From Bacteroidota bacterium (GTDB taxonomy: Bacteria; Bacteroidota; Bacteroidia; B-17B0; Aurantibacillaceae), in the NCBI GenBank assembly GCA_030692515.1, contig JAUXZS010000056.1, positions 248,001 through 312,000 of the forward strand: 64,000 nt of DNA. Reading direction: 5' to 3'. This document shows, one piece after another, positions 44,968 to 53,494 of the stretch (within the stretch, counting starts at the first letter, position 1; each line of letters opens with the position of its first letter). The notes beneath the pieces were generated by a model, which made no database searches, had not been told where the DNA came from, and saw nothing but the letters and a program-made list of their open reading frames with translations. Both the position numbers and the translations under genes were made by a program.

Positions 44968-45072
44968 TATTTTGCAACTTCGAACAGAAAAAGCTACCCG
45001 AAGTGACATTCAGCTAGTAGTGAAAGAAATTCAGTTTTGTGAAATTAGTGTAATTCGTGGCTAGTCCCTGCC

Positions 45073-46563
45073 CTAAAGTTCTTTTCGCATTCTCCCAACA
45101 GGAATCTCTAACTGTTCGCGGTATTTAGCAACAGTTCTGCGGGCAATATTGTAGCCCTTTTCTTTTAGAATATTACAAAGCGCGTCATCCGTGTAAGGGT
45201 GTTGTTTATCTTCTGCTAAAATACAATCTTGTAGTATTTTTTTAATCTCTCTGCTACTAACTTCTTCACCGCTATCGGTGCTCATGCTTTCGCTAAAAAA
45301 TGTTTTTAATAAAAAGGTACCATAAGGAGTTTGCACATATTTACTGTTAGCAACGCGTGAAACTGTTGACAAATCAAGGTTTACGCGAGAAGCAATGTCT
45401 TTTAAAATCATCGGCTTTAATTTGCTTTCATCGCCGGTAACAAAATAATCGTGTTGGTAATCTAAAATACTATGCATGCAAAGCGCAAGTGTGGCGTGGC
45501 GTTGTTGTAGTGCTTCAATAAACCATTCTGCACTTTCAATTTTACTTTTAATAAAACCAGTTGCTTCTTTTGCAGATTTATCTTTATTTTTCGAATACTC
45601 TTTTAGCATTTCAAAATAATCTCTACTAATTTTAAGGTCAGGCAAATTTCTGCCGTTAATGCTTAATTCAGGAATACCATCATTCACCGTAATAATAAAA
45701 TCAGGAATAACAGCAGTAAAATTACTTTCTTTGCTTTCGCTATTACCAGGACGAGGATTTAAGTGAGTAATAACATCAACAATATCTTTTAGTTCATCAC
45801 TCTCAATATGAAATCGTTTTAGGATTTTATCATAATGTTTTTTTGAGAACTCCTCCATTTGATATTTAATAATGTCTTTTGCTAAAAGAACCTCTTTTGT
45901 TTTTTCAGCTTTTCTATCTAATTGAATCAGCAAACACTCTTGTAAATTTCTTGCGCCTACGCCAGCTGGGTCAAAACTTTGTATTAATAGTAATGCTTTT
46001 TCTAATTCAGGAATAGTTGTAGTAATATTATAATTAAAAGCTAAGTCATCAACAATTAATTCAAGCTCTCTTCTTAAATAACCATCTTCATCCAAACAAC
46101 CAATTAAATAAGCGCCAATGGTATATTCTGTTTCTGTAATGTCTTTTAATCCCAATTGTTGTTCTAATTGTTCTTGAAAGCCAATACCTTCAACAACCAC
46201 AAACTCCCTTGTTTCATCATCTGCTCCTTTGTTGGAGATTTCGTACTTATAAGAATCTAATTCTTCGGCATCCATATAATCTTCCATCACCACATCATTC
46301 TCAATAATTTTACTTTCGTCTTCCTTAGCTTCTCCTTGTTCATCAAACTCTACCTCTTCTGTTGTATCAACTTCTTCGTTACTGTATAATTCTTCTTCTG
46401 GAGAGTCGTTTAAATCTTCTTCTAATGCAGGATTAGCTTCAAGCTCTTCTTTAATTCTGTCTTCTAAGGCAAGGGTAGGCAACTGCAACAATTTCATTAA
46501 AAGAATTTGTTGCGGCAATAACTTTTGTGAAAGTTTAAGTTGTTGCGAATGTTTAAGTGCCAT
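45073..46563 (-). CDS. rpoN: RNA polymerase sigma-54 factor
   Basis: RpoN directs polymerase to -24/-12 promoters and needs an activator ATPase. The 496-residue protein has a Gln/Leu-rich region I (LKHSQQLKLSQKLLPQQILLMKLLQLP), an acidic region II (about 45-115), the core-binding domain, an HTH segment (LKDIASRVNLDLSTVSRVAN), and the RpoN box ARRTVAKYRE at 474-483. All are intact. The start is the ATG at 46561-46563, three bases after the tyrS stop, so it is cotranscribed with tyrS. No activator gene is in the window. Its candidate promoter sites are at 15521 and 20791. Confidence 0.96.
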   Translation of the reverse strand: MALKHSQQLKLSQKLLPQQILLMKLLQLPTLALEDRIKEELEANPALEEDLNDSPEEELYSNEEVDTTEEVEFDEQGEAKEDESKIIENDVVMEDYMDAEELDSYKYEISNKGADDETREFVVVEGIGFQEQLEQQLGLKDITETEYTIGAYLIGCLDEDGYLRRELELIVDDLAFNYNITTTIPELEKALLLIQSFDPAGVGARNLQECLLIQLDRKAEKTKEVLLAKDIIKYQMEEFSKKHYDKILKRFHIESDELKDIVDVITHLNPRPGNSESKESNFTAVIPDFIITVNDGIPELSINGRNLPDLKISRDYFEMLKEYSKNKDKSAKEATGFIKSKIESAEWFIEALQQRHATLALCMHSILDYQHDYFVTGDESKLKPMILKDIASRVNLDLSTVSRVANSKYVQTPYGTFLLKTFFSESMSTDSGEEVSSREIKKILQDCILAEDKQHPYTDDALCNILKEKGYNIARRTVAKYREQLEIPVGRMRKEL

Positions 46564-46566
46564 AAT

Positions 46567-47850
46567 TTAGTTTACCGTGCAGAGAAAATAATTTTTTTTA
46601 CCTTTTTGTATTAAAATATATTTGTTGTTTATTAAAAATGATGGGTTTAAAATTAGTTCGTGAGTTTCAACTTTTTCTTTATTAATACTTATTCCACCAC
46701 CTTGAATTAATTTTCTTGCTTCGCTTTTACTTGGGAGTACTTGTGTTTTTTCTGATAGAAATTCTAAAACATTTATCGAACTTTCAAGTTCACTTTTACT
46801 GATATTAAACTGAGGCACACCATCAAATACGTCTAAAAAAGTTGCTTCATCTAAAGCAGATAAATCTTTTAATTCGCCGTTAAATAAAACGGTGCTTGTT
46901 TCAATTGCGGCATTATAATCTGCTTCGCTGTGTACATGACAAGTTAACTCTTTAGCCAACGCCTTTTGTAACACACGTTTCCCCGGGTCTTTATCATGTT
47001 CTGAAATCAAATTTTCTACTTCTTCTTTTGGTAAAAATGTAAATACTTTAATAAAGTTTTTGGCATCAACATCAGAAGTGTTAATCCAAAATTGATAAAA
47101 TTTATAAGGAGAAGTTTTTGTTTTGTCTAGCCAAATGTTTCCGCCTTCCGTTTTTCCAAACTTTGTTCCATCTGCCTTTTTAATTAATTGTGTGGTTAAT
47201 CCAAAGGCTTCGCTACTTGCTTTTCTACGAATTAACTCTGTGCCACTGGTAATGTTTCCCCATTGGTCTGAACCACCCATTTGTAACTTACAGTTATTGT
47301 TTTTGTGTAAATAATAAAAGTCGTAAGCCTGTAATAACTGATAACTAAATTCTGTAAAGCTCATCCCGCTTTCCAACCTGTTTTTTACAGAGTCTTTGGC
47401 CATCATATAACTAACGGTTAAGTGTTTGCCAATGTCTCTAATAAAATTGATGAATGAATAATTTTTCATCCAATCGTAGTTATTTACGAGCTCAGCGTTG
47501 TTTTCACTTGAATCGAAGTCTAAAAATTTTTCTAGTTGTTTTTTTATTCCGGCAACATTTTTATTTAAATCCTCTTCATTCAATAAGTTTCTTTCGGCAG
47601 ATTTTCCGCTTGGGTCACCCACCATTCCCGTTGCGCCACCAATTAAAGCAATAGGTTTGTGTCCCGCTTTTTGAAAACGTATCAAGGTAAATATTTGTGT
47701 TAAGCTGCCTATGTGTAAAGAGTCTGCTGTTGGGTCGAAACCAATATATGCACTTACAGTTTCCTTATTAAGAAGTTCTTCTGTTCCCGGCATCATGTCT
47801 TGTAGTAGTCCGCGCCACCTAAGCTCATCTACAAAGTTTGTTGTTTTCAT
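46567..47850 (-). CDS. tyrS: Tyrosyl-tRNA synthetase
   Basis: This class I synthetase charges tRNA-Tyr. The protein (427 residues from the ATG at 47848-47850) has the HIGH-type motif in SLHIGSLTQ, the tyrosine-binding segment with [11 protein letters not shown] and GGSDQWGNI, the KMSKS-type loop KFGKT, and a C-terminal S4 RNA-binding domain ([15 protein letters not shown]). One codon upstream is a TTG that extends the frame but is less likely. rpoN follows after 3 bases, an arrangement that ties sigma-54 level to a housekeeping gene. Confidence 0.96.
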   Translation of the reverse strand: MKTTNFVDELRWRGLLQDMMPGTEELLNKETVSAYIGFDPTADSLHIGSLTQIFTLIRFQKAGHKPIALIGGATGMVGDPSGKSAERNLLNEEDLNKNVAGIKKQLEKFLDFDSSENNAELVNNYDWMKNYSFINFIRDIGKHLTVSYMMAKDSVKNRLESGMSFTEFSYQLLQAYDFYYLHKNNNCKLQMGGSDQWGNITSGTELIRRKASSEAFGLTTQLIKKADGTKFGKTEGGNIWLDKTKTSPYKFYQFWINTSDVDAKNFIKVFTFLPKEEVENLISEHDKDPGKRVLQKALAKELTCHVHSEADYNAAIETSTVLFNGELKDLSALDEATFLDVFDGVPQFNISKSELESSINVLEFLSEKTQVLPSKSEARKLIQGGGISINKEKVETHELILNPSFLINNKYILIQKGKKNYFLCTVN

Positions 47851-47937
47851 CAAAGTAAAAATACAAATATTATACCAAGGTTTCGTTGGCTTTATGTTAT
47901 GATATTTTATAAATTTATTTTTATATTAGAGCTAATT

Positions 47938-48240
47938 ATGTTCATATATAACGTTACAGTAAATCTTAATGATGAAATTCACGCCGAGTGGTTAAAGTGG
48001 ATGAAAGAAACCCATATACCCGATGTTATGAAGACAGGGTGTTTTATTGACAACCAAATGGTGAAGGTTTTGTATGTTGATGATGAAGGACACACATACT
48101 CCATTCAATACAAGTTTTTAGAAATGGTTGATATTGAAAAATATCAGAAAGAATTTTCTCAAAAATTGCAAGCTGAACATACAACAAAATTTAAAGATAA
48201 ATACACTGCTTTTAGAACTTTATTGCAGGTAATAGATTAA
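47938..48240 (+). CDS. DUF4286 family protein
   Basis: This 100-residue protein starts at the ATG at 47938 (MFIYNVTVNLNDEIHAEWLKWMKETHIPDVMKTG, split here by pattern only). It belongs to a small cytoplasmic family common in Bacteroidota with a ferredoxin-like, antibiotic-monooxygenase-like fold. The HIPDVM and YSIQYKF patterns support this. Function is unknown. The upstream 13-codon extension starts in the leader and is not needed. It is divergent from tyrS with an 87-base gap and ends before a strong terminator. Confidence 0.8.
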   Translation: MFIYNVTVNLNDEIHAEWLKWMKETHIPDVMKTGCFIDNQMVKVLYVDDEGHTYSIQYKFLEMVDIEKYQKEFSQKLQAEHTTKFKDKYTAFRTLLQVID

Positions 48241-48250
48241 TATAAAAACA

Positions 48251-48278
48251 AAAAAGTCGGTAACCAACCGACTTTTTT
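48251..48278 (+). terminator. Rho-independent terminator after the DUF4286 gene
   Basis: The stem aaaaagtcggt/accgacttttt with a 5-base loop gives T-runs on the plus strand and A-runs that would act on the minus strand as well. Confidence 0.88.
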
Positions 48279-48352
48279 GAACCAAAGTAACTAATTGTTT
48301 AACCCTTAATTATGACAACTTTGCTACTTATCTCTTAAACAAGAAAACAACA

Positions 48353-48790
48353 CTAATTAAGTTTAAACGGAGGTATTTTTCCTTCCGCCATCAATTGTAA
48401 GCTTTTCTTTTTGTGCGCTTCAAAATTACCAAACGCTAAAGCATCAAGCATTTCTCCACGACTCATATCAGGGTTGCCAAATTGTTTGCGAATTTCTTCA
48501 GAACAACGGTCAACGTATTTTTCAAATTTTATTGGAGCCCAAACGTACTCCTTTGTTAAAGCGTCTTTATTAAATTCAAACTCTTTAGGTAAACCACCTT
48601 CAATTTTGGATTTAATATCTAAGCCCTCGTAAGTTTTTGGTAGCTGACGATTATCAAACATAAACGGTTTGCTAATCATAATAACATGTTTTTTACGCTT
48701 TGGATCTATCATAGATAAACCCTCAATGCGCAAGCCTTTTTTCTTAAGGGTGCCGTACTTAGTTTCAAAGTGTTTTAGTATTTCGAACAT
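48353..48790 (-). CDS. Conserved-looking cytoplasmic protein, unknown
   Basis: The 145-residue product has no signal peptide or membrane helix. It is basic at the N-terminus (FETKYGTLKKKGLRIEG) and has a beta-rich middle (HVIMISKPFMFDNRQLPKTYEG). A helical C-terminal half follows (KFEKYVDRCSEEIRKQFG, then MSRGEMLDALAFGNFEAHKKK). I cannot assign a family. The compact, ordered composition and lack of low-complexity sequence suggest a real gene. It has its own transcript, converging on the DUF4286 gene. Confidence 0.7.
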   Translation of the reverse strand: MFEILKHFETKYGTLKKKGLRIEGLSMIDPKRKKHVIMISKPFMFDNRQLPKTYEGLDIKSKIEGGLPKEFEFNKDALTKEYVWAPIKFEKYVDRCSEEIRKQFGNPDMSRGEMLDALAFGNFEAHKKKSLQLMAEGKIPPFKLN

Positions 48791-49049
48791 GATTATTGTG
48801 TGTTGGACTACAAAGTTAACTATATAATTGTTAATAACTTTATTTATTAGACGAAAATATTTTGTTAAATCGCAATTGGTGTTAATATTTTGTGATTTTG
48901 GGGTTAATAAGCTGTTTATTCAATTTTAAGAATTACATAAACAACTGATTTATATGGTGTTAGGTGTTGGATAGAAATTAACAATAATTCGAGCTCGTTT
49001 TCAAGGAAAAAACTAAAAAATCGCTGAATTTTTTTTGAACTAAATTAAC

Positions 49050-50150
49050 CTAGTCTATTTTATATACTAAAACATTAAAAACGTATGGATTTATGCGTTT
49101 AATTTGTTCTGTTCTCTTTAAGGTTTTTAGAGTTTGTTTTTTTGGTAAATTAAGTAATTCGGCTTTCACGCTATCATTGGCTAACCCAGAAATTATTCCA
49201 AATATTTCATTTGATTTAATAGCAAATCCAGTAGCTTCAGCCCCAGTAATTTTTCCTCTAATTACACCAATTACATTTCCTTGATCGTTTAATAAAGGAC
49301 CACCGCTGTTTCCTGGATTAACAGGGATTGATATTTGATACATAGTTGTATCGTTCGAATAACCAGACAAAGAACTTAAAGAACCCTCGCCATAAACCAT
49401 ATCTTTTCTTGGATAACCTAAAGTATAAACTTTTTCACCAACATCAGTTGCCTTGTCGTTAAAAGAAAAAGGAACATCCCATGCCTTAGTTGCATTTGAA
49501 TTTACAATTTTTAAAATGGCAATATCTAACTTAGTATTAATAAAAACCACTTCAGTTAAAGTTCTTTCTAACGATTTGTTTTGTACAAAAACACTATCAG
49601 CTCCTTTTATCATGTGTGAACTAGTAATAATATAGCCTTTGTTGTTTAAGGCAAACGCACTACCTTCTAAATTTGCCGGCGCATAAACAGCTTTTTGATT
49701 TCCTTTAGTAATCCCTTCAACAATTGCAACACTCACCGCTTCGCTAGAGGCTTTTAAGTCGATCATTTCACGCATTAAATCAGTAATTTGATTGCTTTGT
49801 TGTTTTAATAAATAACCACCAGTACTTAATACGGCAACAGTGCTTAATACAGCAATAACTGCAACTGAAGCCGCATATGCAAAACCTTTTACATAACGCT
49901 TAGCAGTTGTTTCTTCTTTGATTGAAATAATTTTAGCGTCGTTACCAAAAGCTTGAGAATGAATTGCTTTTAATTTATTTTTAAAAGAGTTTCTTTTTTC
50001 ATTATCATTTAAAGCTTCAACAAGGGTTTTGTGTTGCTCAAAAGCTTTTGCGAAGTTAGCATCAGAACGTAATTGATTTTCGAAATCTATTACCTCGTTA
50101 ACGTTTAATTTTTTGTTTAAATAATTATCAAATAAATCTATCGGTCTCAT
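49050..50150 (-). CDS. Membrane protein joining an anti-sigma-like N-terminus to a periplasmic trypsin-like protease
   Basis: The 366-residue protein has three parts. The cytoplasmic segment (1-85) begins LFDNYLNKKLNVNEVIDFENQL, like the N-termini of Bacteroidota anti-sigma factors. One membrane helix follows (about 91-113). The periplasmic chymotrypsin-fold protease (about 135-340) has an intact triad: His179 in TSSHMI, Asp209 in KLDIAIL, and Ser282 in NPGNSGGPL. No PDZ domain is present. Its ATG overlaps the stop of the upstream ECF sigma gene by 4 bases. The likely model is that the N-terminus holds the sigma factor and the protease senses or executes signalling. Direct proof is lacking. 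Confidence 0.86.
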   Translation of the reverse strand: MRPIDLFDNYLNKKLNVNEVIDFENQLRSDANFAKAFEQHKTLVEALNDNEKRNSFKNKLKAIHSQAFGNDAKIISIKEETTAKRYVKGFAYAASVAVIAVLSTVAVLSTGGYLLKQQSNQITDLMREMIDLKASSEAVSVAIVEGITKGNQKAVYAPANLEGSAFALNNKGYIITSSHMIKGADSVFVQNKSLERTLTEVVFINTKLDIAILKIVNSNATKAWDVPFSFNDKATDVGEKVYTLGYPRKDMVYGEGSLSSLSGYSNDTTMYQISIPVNPGNSGGPLLNDQGNVIGVIRGKITGAEATGFAIKSNEIFGIISGLANDSVKAELLNLPKKQTLKTLKRTEQIKRINPYVFNVLVYKID

Positions 50151-50737
50151 TTTCTTTCTATTTGTTCAACGGGTAATATTTCAAAAAAATATTTCTTTAA
50201 TCTTTGTAAACATTTATATTTCTGGTTCTTTGCATTATCTGCATTTGTATAACCAAATTTTTCAGCAATTTCATCCATACTTAATTTTTGTACGTAAAAA
50301 TCTTTTATTAATGTGGCGCAAGGTTCGCCAAGCTCAATAAGACTTTTATTCATTTTTTCTAAATCGGCTTCTTTATCAATGTGCTCACTTATTTCACTGC
50401 CAACATCTACTAAATCGTTTTCTCCATCCTCTTTAAACAAAAAAGTTTTACTGTTCTTTTTCAATTGTTTTAGCCATAAACGCTTGGCAATTGAGTAAAT
50501 ATAAGTTTGCAATTGACAATTTAATTCAAAGTTTGGCTTTTGAACATTTTCATATAAAACAATTATTGTTTCTTGATAAATATCCTGAGCCGCCTCTTGA
50601 GTGCCGCTATTGTTTACAATAAATTTAAGAACGATGTTATAATACTTTTTATACAAAACACTTAATACCTCACTATTTCCGGTGCGCAAACCATCAATAA
50701 ATTGACTTTCGGTAAACTGCACTTTTGTTTTGGACAT
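50147..50737 (-). CDS. ECF-type RNA polymerase sigma factor
   Basis: This 196-residue protein has the two sigma-70 regions of ECF factors. Region 2 (about 20-85) reads LSVLYKKYYNIVLKFI, then AAQDIYQETIIVLYENV and YIYSIAKRLWLKQLKK. Region 4 (about 125-185) has FYVQKLSMDEIAEKFGYTNADNAKNQKYKCLQRLK. An acidic linker (LVDVGSEISEHIDKEAD) joins them. It is the first gene of a two-gene operon with the anti-sigma-like protease. The upstream region carries a palindrome and a direct repeat that could serve autoregulation. Confidence 0.92.
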   Translation of the reverse strand: MSKTKVQFTESQFIDGLRTGNSEVLSVLYKKYYNIVLKFIVNNSGTQEAAQDIYQETIIVLYENVQKPNFELNCQLQTYIYSIAKRLWLKQLKKNSKTFLFKEDGENDLVDVGSEISEHIDKEADLEKMNKSLIELGEPCATLIKDFYVQKLSMDEIAEKFGYTNADNAKNQKYKCLQRLKKYFFEILPVEQIERK

Positions 50738-50771
50738 AAACGCCTTGTTAAGATTAATACATTATTTTGTC

Positions 50772-50829
50772 AAAGGTAACCTTTACCGAAATAAGATTTA
50801 TGAAATAAGATTTAAAATTTGGGTAACCC
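50772..50829. promoter_or_regulatory. Patterned region: two GGTAACC palindromes flanking a 13-bp tandem repeat
   Basis: AAAGGTAACCTTT (50772-50784) and GGGTAACCC (50821-50829) are both palindromes around GGTAACC. Between them GAAATAAGATTTA occurs twice (50788-50800 and 50802-50814). The block lies in the divergent gap between the ECF sigma operon and the small lipoprotein gene, and could bind a regulator or hold ECF -35 elements. Confidence 0.45.
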
Positions 50830-50962
50830 ACTCAAATCTTAAATTTATTTAATTGATAATCAGCCGATTATAAATTATTTCTAAAATTTTCAATTTAATT
50901 GGGTTACTATTTTTAAAAAAGGGGATAAATAGGAAATTAACCAACAATAAAAAAAAACTAAA

Positions 50963-51184
50963 ATGAAAAAAGTATTTACAATTATCGCAGTAGCATTATT
51001 TGCTACAACTTTCGTAGCATGTGGACCTTCTGCTGAAGAAAAAGCTAAAATGGAAGAAAGAGCAAAACAAGTTGCTGATTCAATCGCAGCTGCTATTAGC
51101 GCTTCAATGAACGAAGTTACTACTGAAGAAGTTGCTCCAGTTGATTCAGTTGCTGCGGCACCTGCTGCTGAAGCACAACACTAA
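50963..51184 (+). CDS. Small lipoprotein, first of a related pair
   Basis: This 73-residue lipoprotein has a signal peptide with the lipobox FVACG, so Cys20 would carry the lipid. The mature part is a charged amphipathic helix (AEEKAKMEERAKQVADSIAAAIS) ending in an Ala/Glu/Pro tail. The pattern CGPxAExxxxMxxRAKxVxDSIA is shared with the gene at 51425. It is divergent from the ECF sigma operon. Function is unknown; a Braun-type spacer or a stress-regulated envelope protein are possibilities. A terminator follows. Confidence 0.78.
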   Translation: MKKVFTIIAVALFATTFVACGPSAEEKAKMEERAKQVADSIAAAISASMNEVTTEEVAPVDSVAAAPAAEAQH

Positions 51185-51211
51185 TATTTGTGTTTAGTTA
51201 GTTAGCTGATT

Positions 51212-51247
51212 GGCCTCAAAGCATTGCTTTGAGGCCTTTCTGTTTTT
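51212..51247 (+). terminator. Rho-independent terminator after the first small lipoprotein
   Basis: An 11-bp perfect stem (ggcctcaaagc and gctttgaggcc) with an ATT loop is followed by a T-rich tail. Confidence 0.92.
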
Positions 51248-51398
51248 GATAGTTGTTTAATATTAACAACAGGTCGCACAGATTTATTATTTTAAATAAA
51301 TTTTAAGGCCTTAAGGAATAACATTAAAAAAGAAAGAATCTGATTAGACTGCGAAATCCGCGGCTTTATTTTACAGTGCTTGCAGAGCTATTATTTCT

Positions 51399-51406
51399 TA
51401 TCTTTG
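51399..51406 (+). promoter_or_regulatory. Candidate Bacteroidota -7 box before the second small lipoprotein
   Basis: TATCTTTG, followed by GCC, matches TAnnTTTG and lies 18 bases before the ATG at 51425. A TTG in the -33 area (51380-51382) is at a slightly short distance. Confidence 0.45.
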
Positions 51407-51424
51407 CCAACAAATTATTTAGTT

Positions 51425-51634
51425 ATGAAAAAAATATTTTTATTTATTAGTTTGGTTTTTATTTTAGCGCAAACATCTTGTGGGCCAGCAGCTGAAAGTC
51501 GCGAATCTATGCATAAGCGGGCCAAAGAAGTTCAAGATTCAATTGCTAACTCAATAAAATCTGCAATAGCCGAAGTAGAAGGTATTACGGCCCCAGCACC
51601 TGTTGTTGATACAACACAAAAAGCACCTCAATAA
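51425..51634 (+). CDS. Small lipoprotein, second of a related pair
   Basis: The ATG at 51425 starts a 69-residue lipoprotein (MKKIFLFISLVFILAQTSCG, Cys19 in the lipobox). An upstream extension of 15 codons crosses the likely promoter and is rejected. The mature part, CGPAAESRESMHKRAKEVQDSIA, aligns with the first copy through the helix. The tail is a different Pro/Ala/Thr-rich stretch. The pair probably arose by duplication. It is followed by mrp after 36 bases and may share that transcript. Confidence 0.75.
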   Translation: MKKIFLFISLVFILAQTSCGPAAESRESMHKRAKEVQDSIANSIKSAIAEVEGITAPAPVVDTTQKAPQ

Positions 51635-51670
51635 ATTTATTATTGAATAAAGGTGTTTAAAAAATAAATT

Positions 51671-52756
51671 ATGGAAATTACAATTCAAAAAGTAATAGAT
51701 GCATTAAAATATGTTGATGACCCAGATCTTAAAAAAGATTTGGTAACCCTTAATATGATAAAAGATGTTGTGGTAGATGGAAAAAACATTGGTTTTACCG
51801 TTGTCCTTACAACTCCCGCTTGTCCAATGAAGGATATGATACATAACGCATGTATGAATGCTATTTTACATTATGTGGATAAAGAAGCAAAAGTAAAAAT
51901 AAACATGACCGCAACCGTTACTTCAAAAAAAGAAAAAGATGATACAACTTTGCGGGATGTAAAAAATATTATTGCAGTTGCCAGTGGAAAAGGAGGGGTT
52001 GGAAAAAGTACTGTTGCTGCTAATTTAGCGCTTGGTCTTGCTCGTCAAGGAGCAAAAGTAGGATTAGTTGACGCAGATATTTATGGTCCATCGCAACACA
52101 TCATGTTTGGCGTTGAACGCGATGCTCCTGGTCCGGGAGAGTTTAACGGACAAAAAAAAATGGCGCCAGTAGAAAGTTATGGTGTAAAAATAAATTCAGT
52201 TGGTTTTTTGGCGGGTCCAGGGCAAGTAGTTGCTTTGCGTGGACCAATGGCTAGCAAAGCGTTATCACAATTATTTTACGATACAGTTTGGGGAGAATTA
52301 GATTATTTAATTGTTGATTTACCTCCAGGTACTGGTGACATACAAATAAGTTTATGTAGCCAAGTTCCTTTAACAGGAGCAGTAATTGTTTGCACACCTC
52401 AATCGGTTGCAATTTCTGATGCGCGCAAAGGAATAGCTTTATTTCAATTGCCTGCCCTAAATGTGCCAATATTAGGTTTGGTAGAAAATATGGCTTGGTT
52501 TACACCAGAAGAATTACCAAATAATAAATATTATATTTTTGGAAAAGACGGCGTTAAAGATTTGGCCGAAGAATTACAAATGCCTTTATTAGCGCAATTA
52601 CCATTAATACAAAGTGTTCGCGAAGCCGCAGATGCCGGGCGCCCAGCGGTGATGCAAGAAAATACGCCACAAGCTTTAGCTTTTATAGAATTAGCACAAA
52701 ACGTTGCCCAACAAGTAGCGATTCTTAATGCTAATATTGTAACAGAAAAAGTTTAA
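51671..52756 (+). CDS. Mrp/ApbC family Fe-S cluster carrier ATPase
   Basis: The 361-residue protein has an N-terminal MIP18-type domain (about 1-90, with TTPACPMKDM) and a P-loop ATPase domain with the deviant Walker A GKGGVGKSTVAANLA. It also has DADIYGPSQH and DYLIVDLPPGTGD. Family members hold and transfer iron-sulfur clusters in the cytoplasm. The C-terminal CxxC seen in many Mrp proteins after VENM is absent; here the sequence is VENMAWFTPEELP. Clusters might instead be bound at the MIP18 cysteine. The stop overlaps the convergent neighbour by 4 bases. Confidence 0.93.
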   Translation: MEITIQKVIDALKYVDDPDLKKDLVTLNMIKDVVVDGKNIGFTVVLTTPACPMKDMIHNACMNAILHYVDKEAKVKINMTATVTSKKEKDDTTLRDVKNIIAVASGKGGVGKSTVAANLALGLARQGAKVGLVDADIYGPSQHIMFGVERDAPGPGEFNGQKKMAPVESYGVKINSVGFLAGPGQVVALRGPMASKALSQLFYDTVWGELDYLIVDLPPGTGDIQISLCSQVPLTGAVIVCTPQSVAISDARKGIALFQLPALNVPILGLVENMAWFTPEELPNNKYYIFGKDGVKDLAEELQMPLLAQLPLIQSVREAADAGRPAVMQENTPQALAFIELAQNVAQQVAILNANIVTEKV

Positions 52757-53481
52757 TTTTTATTTTCCTTTTCGCGATTAGCTTTTTTTGTATTGAATTT
52801 TACAACCAAGCCTGCTTGAACGATAGCTCCTTTTTCGTAACCAAGCTCAAAATTTAATCCAAAGTAAGGATTGAAATAGCGCCTATAACCAATACTCGGT
52901 GCAAAATAAAAACCTCCTGGTAGGGAAAGATCATATTCTAGGTCCCTCTTAAATTGTTTTGCAAATCTACCAGCATCTGTGCTGCTAAAAGCTATGTTTA
53001 ATTTGTTTTTTGTTAAACCAAGTCCTAATCCAAGATAAAAATCATTTTTTGCATTCTCAAGCGGAAAATGAAATACCGGACGGATTCCAAAAGATTTACT
53101 TGTTATTTTTATTTTGTAAATATCTACGCTATCCCTTACTATTACAGATTGGTTTTGAAGATTATAATAATCTTTTACATCAAATTTTATAGACCAAAAC
53201 GAATAATTAATGCCCAATCCAAAAACCTCGTTAATCCCATATTCAGTTTTTACAGAGGTAGGATTAAACCCTCTAATAGAAGATATTTCAAGCACATCGC
53301 CAAAGTTTTCCTTAAAAGCATTACTGTTTGCAGCTATTTTTACAATTCCTCTAAACAAATGGGGAGTCCCAATGTTACCGTTTACTATTATATCACCCTG
53401 ATTAAAGGATTGCGCCTCGTTTTTTAAGGCGCAACCAAATATAAAACCAATTAAAAAAAGTTTTTTTATAGTCATTTTCAT
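52753..53481 (-). CDS. Outer-membrane beta-barrel-like protein, unknown
   Basis: This 242-residue protein has a signal peptide (KKLFLIGFIFGCALKNEAQ). Alternating hydrophobic strands typical of small outer-membrane barrels follow, with aromatic strand ends such as LGINYSFWSIKFDV, LGLGLGLTKNKLNIAF, YFAPSIGYRRYFNPYFGLNFELGYEKG and a final AGLVVKFNTKK. The C-terminus ends in a short charged tail rather than a terminal Phe. No family is named. It is transcribed after a lipoprotein gene (13-base gap) and converges on mrp. Confidence 0.75.
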   Translation of the reverse strand: MKMTIKKLFLIGFIFGCALKNEAQSFNQGDIIVNGNIGTPHLFRGIVKIAANSNAFKENFGDVLEISSIRGFNPTSVKTEYGINEVFGLGINYSFWSIKFDVKDYYNLQNQSVIVRDSVDIYKIKITSKSFGIRPVFHFPLENAKNDFYLGLGLGLTKNKLNIAFSSTDAGRFAKQFKRDLEYDLSLPGGFYFAPSIGYRRYFNPYFGLNFELGYEKGAIVQAGLVVKFNTKKANREKENKN

Positions 53482-53494
53482 GGGTTAAAAAGTA

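Noticed and set aside
46567-47937. T-box or other tRNA-sensing leader before tyrS
   Set aside because: The 87-base gap shows no T-box core or specifier structure, and such leaders are rare in Bacteroidota.
52251-52469. 72-residue minus-strand frame inside mrp
   Set aside because: It is an out-of-frame shadow of a well-supported gene with no motif of its own.
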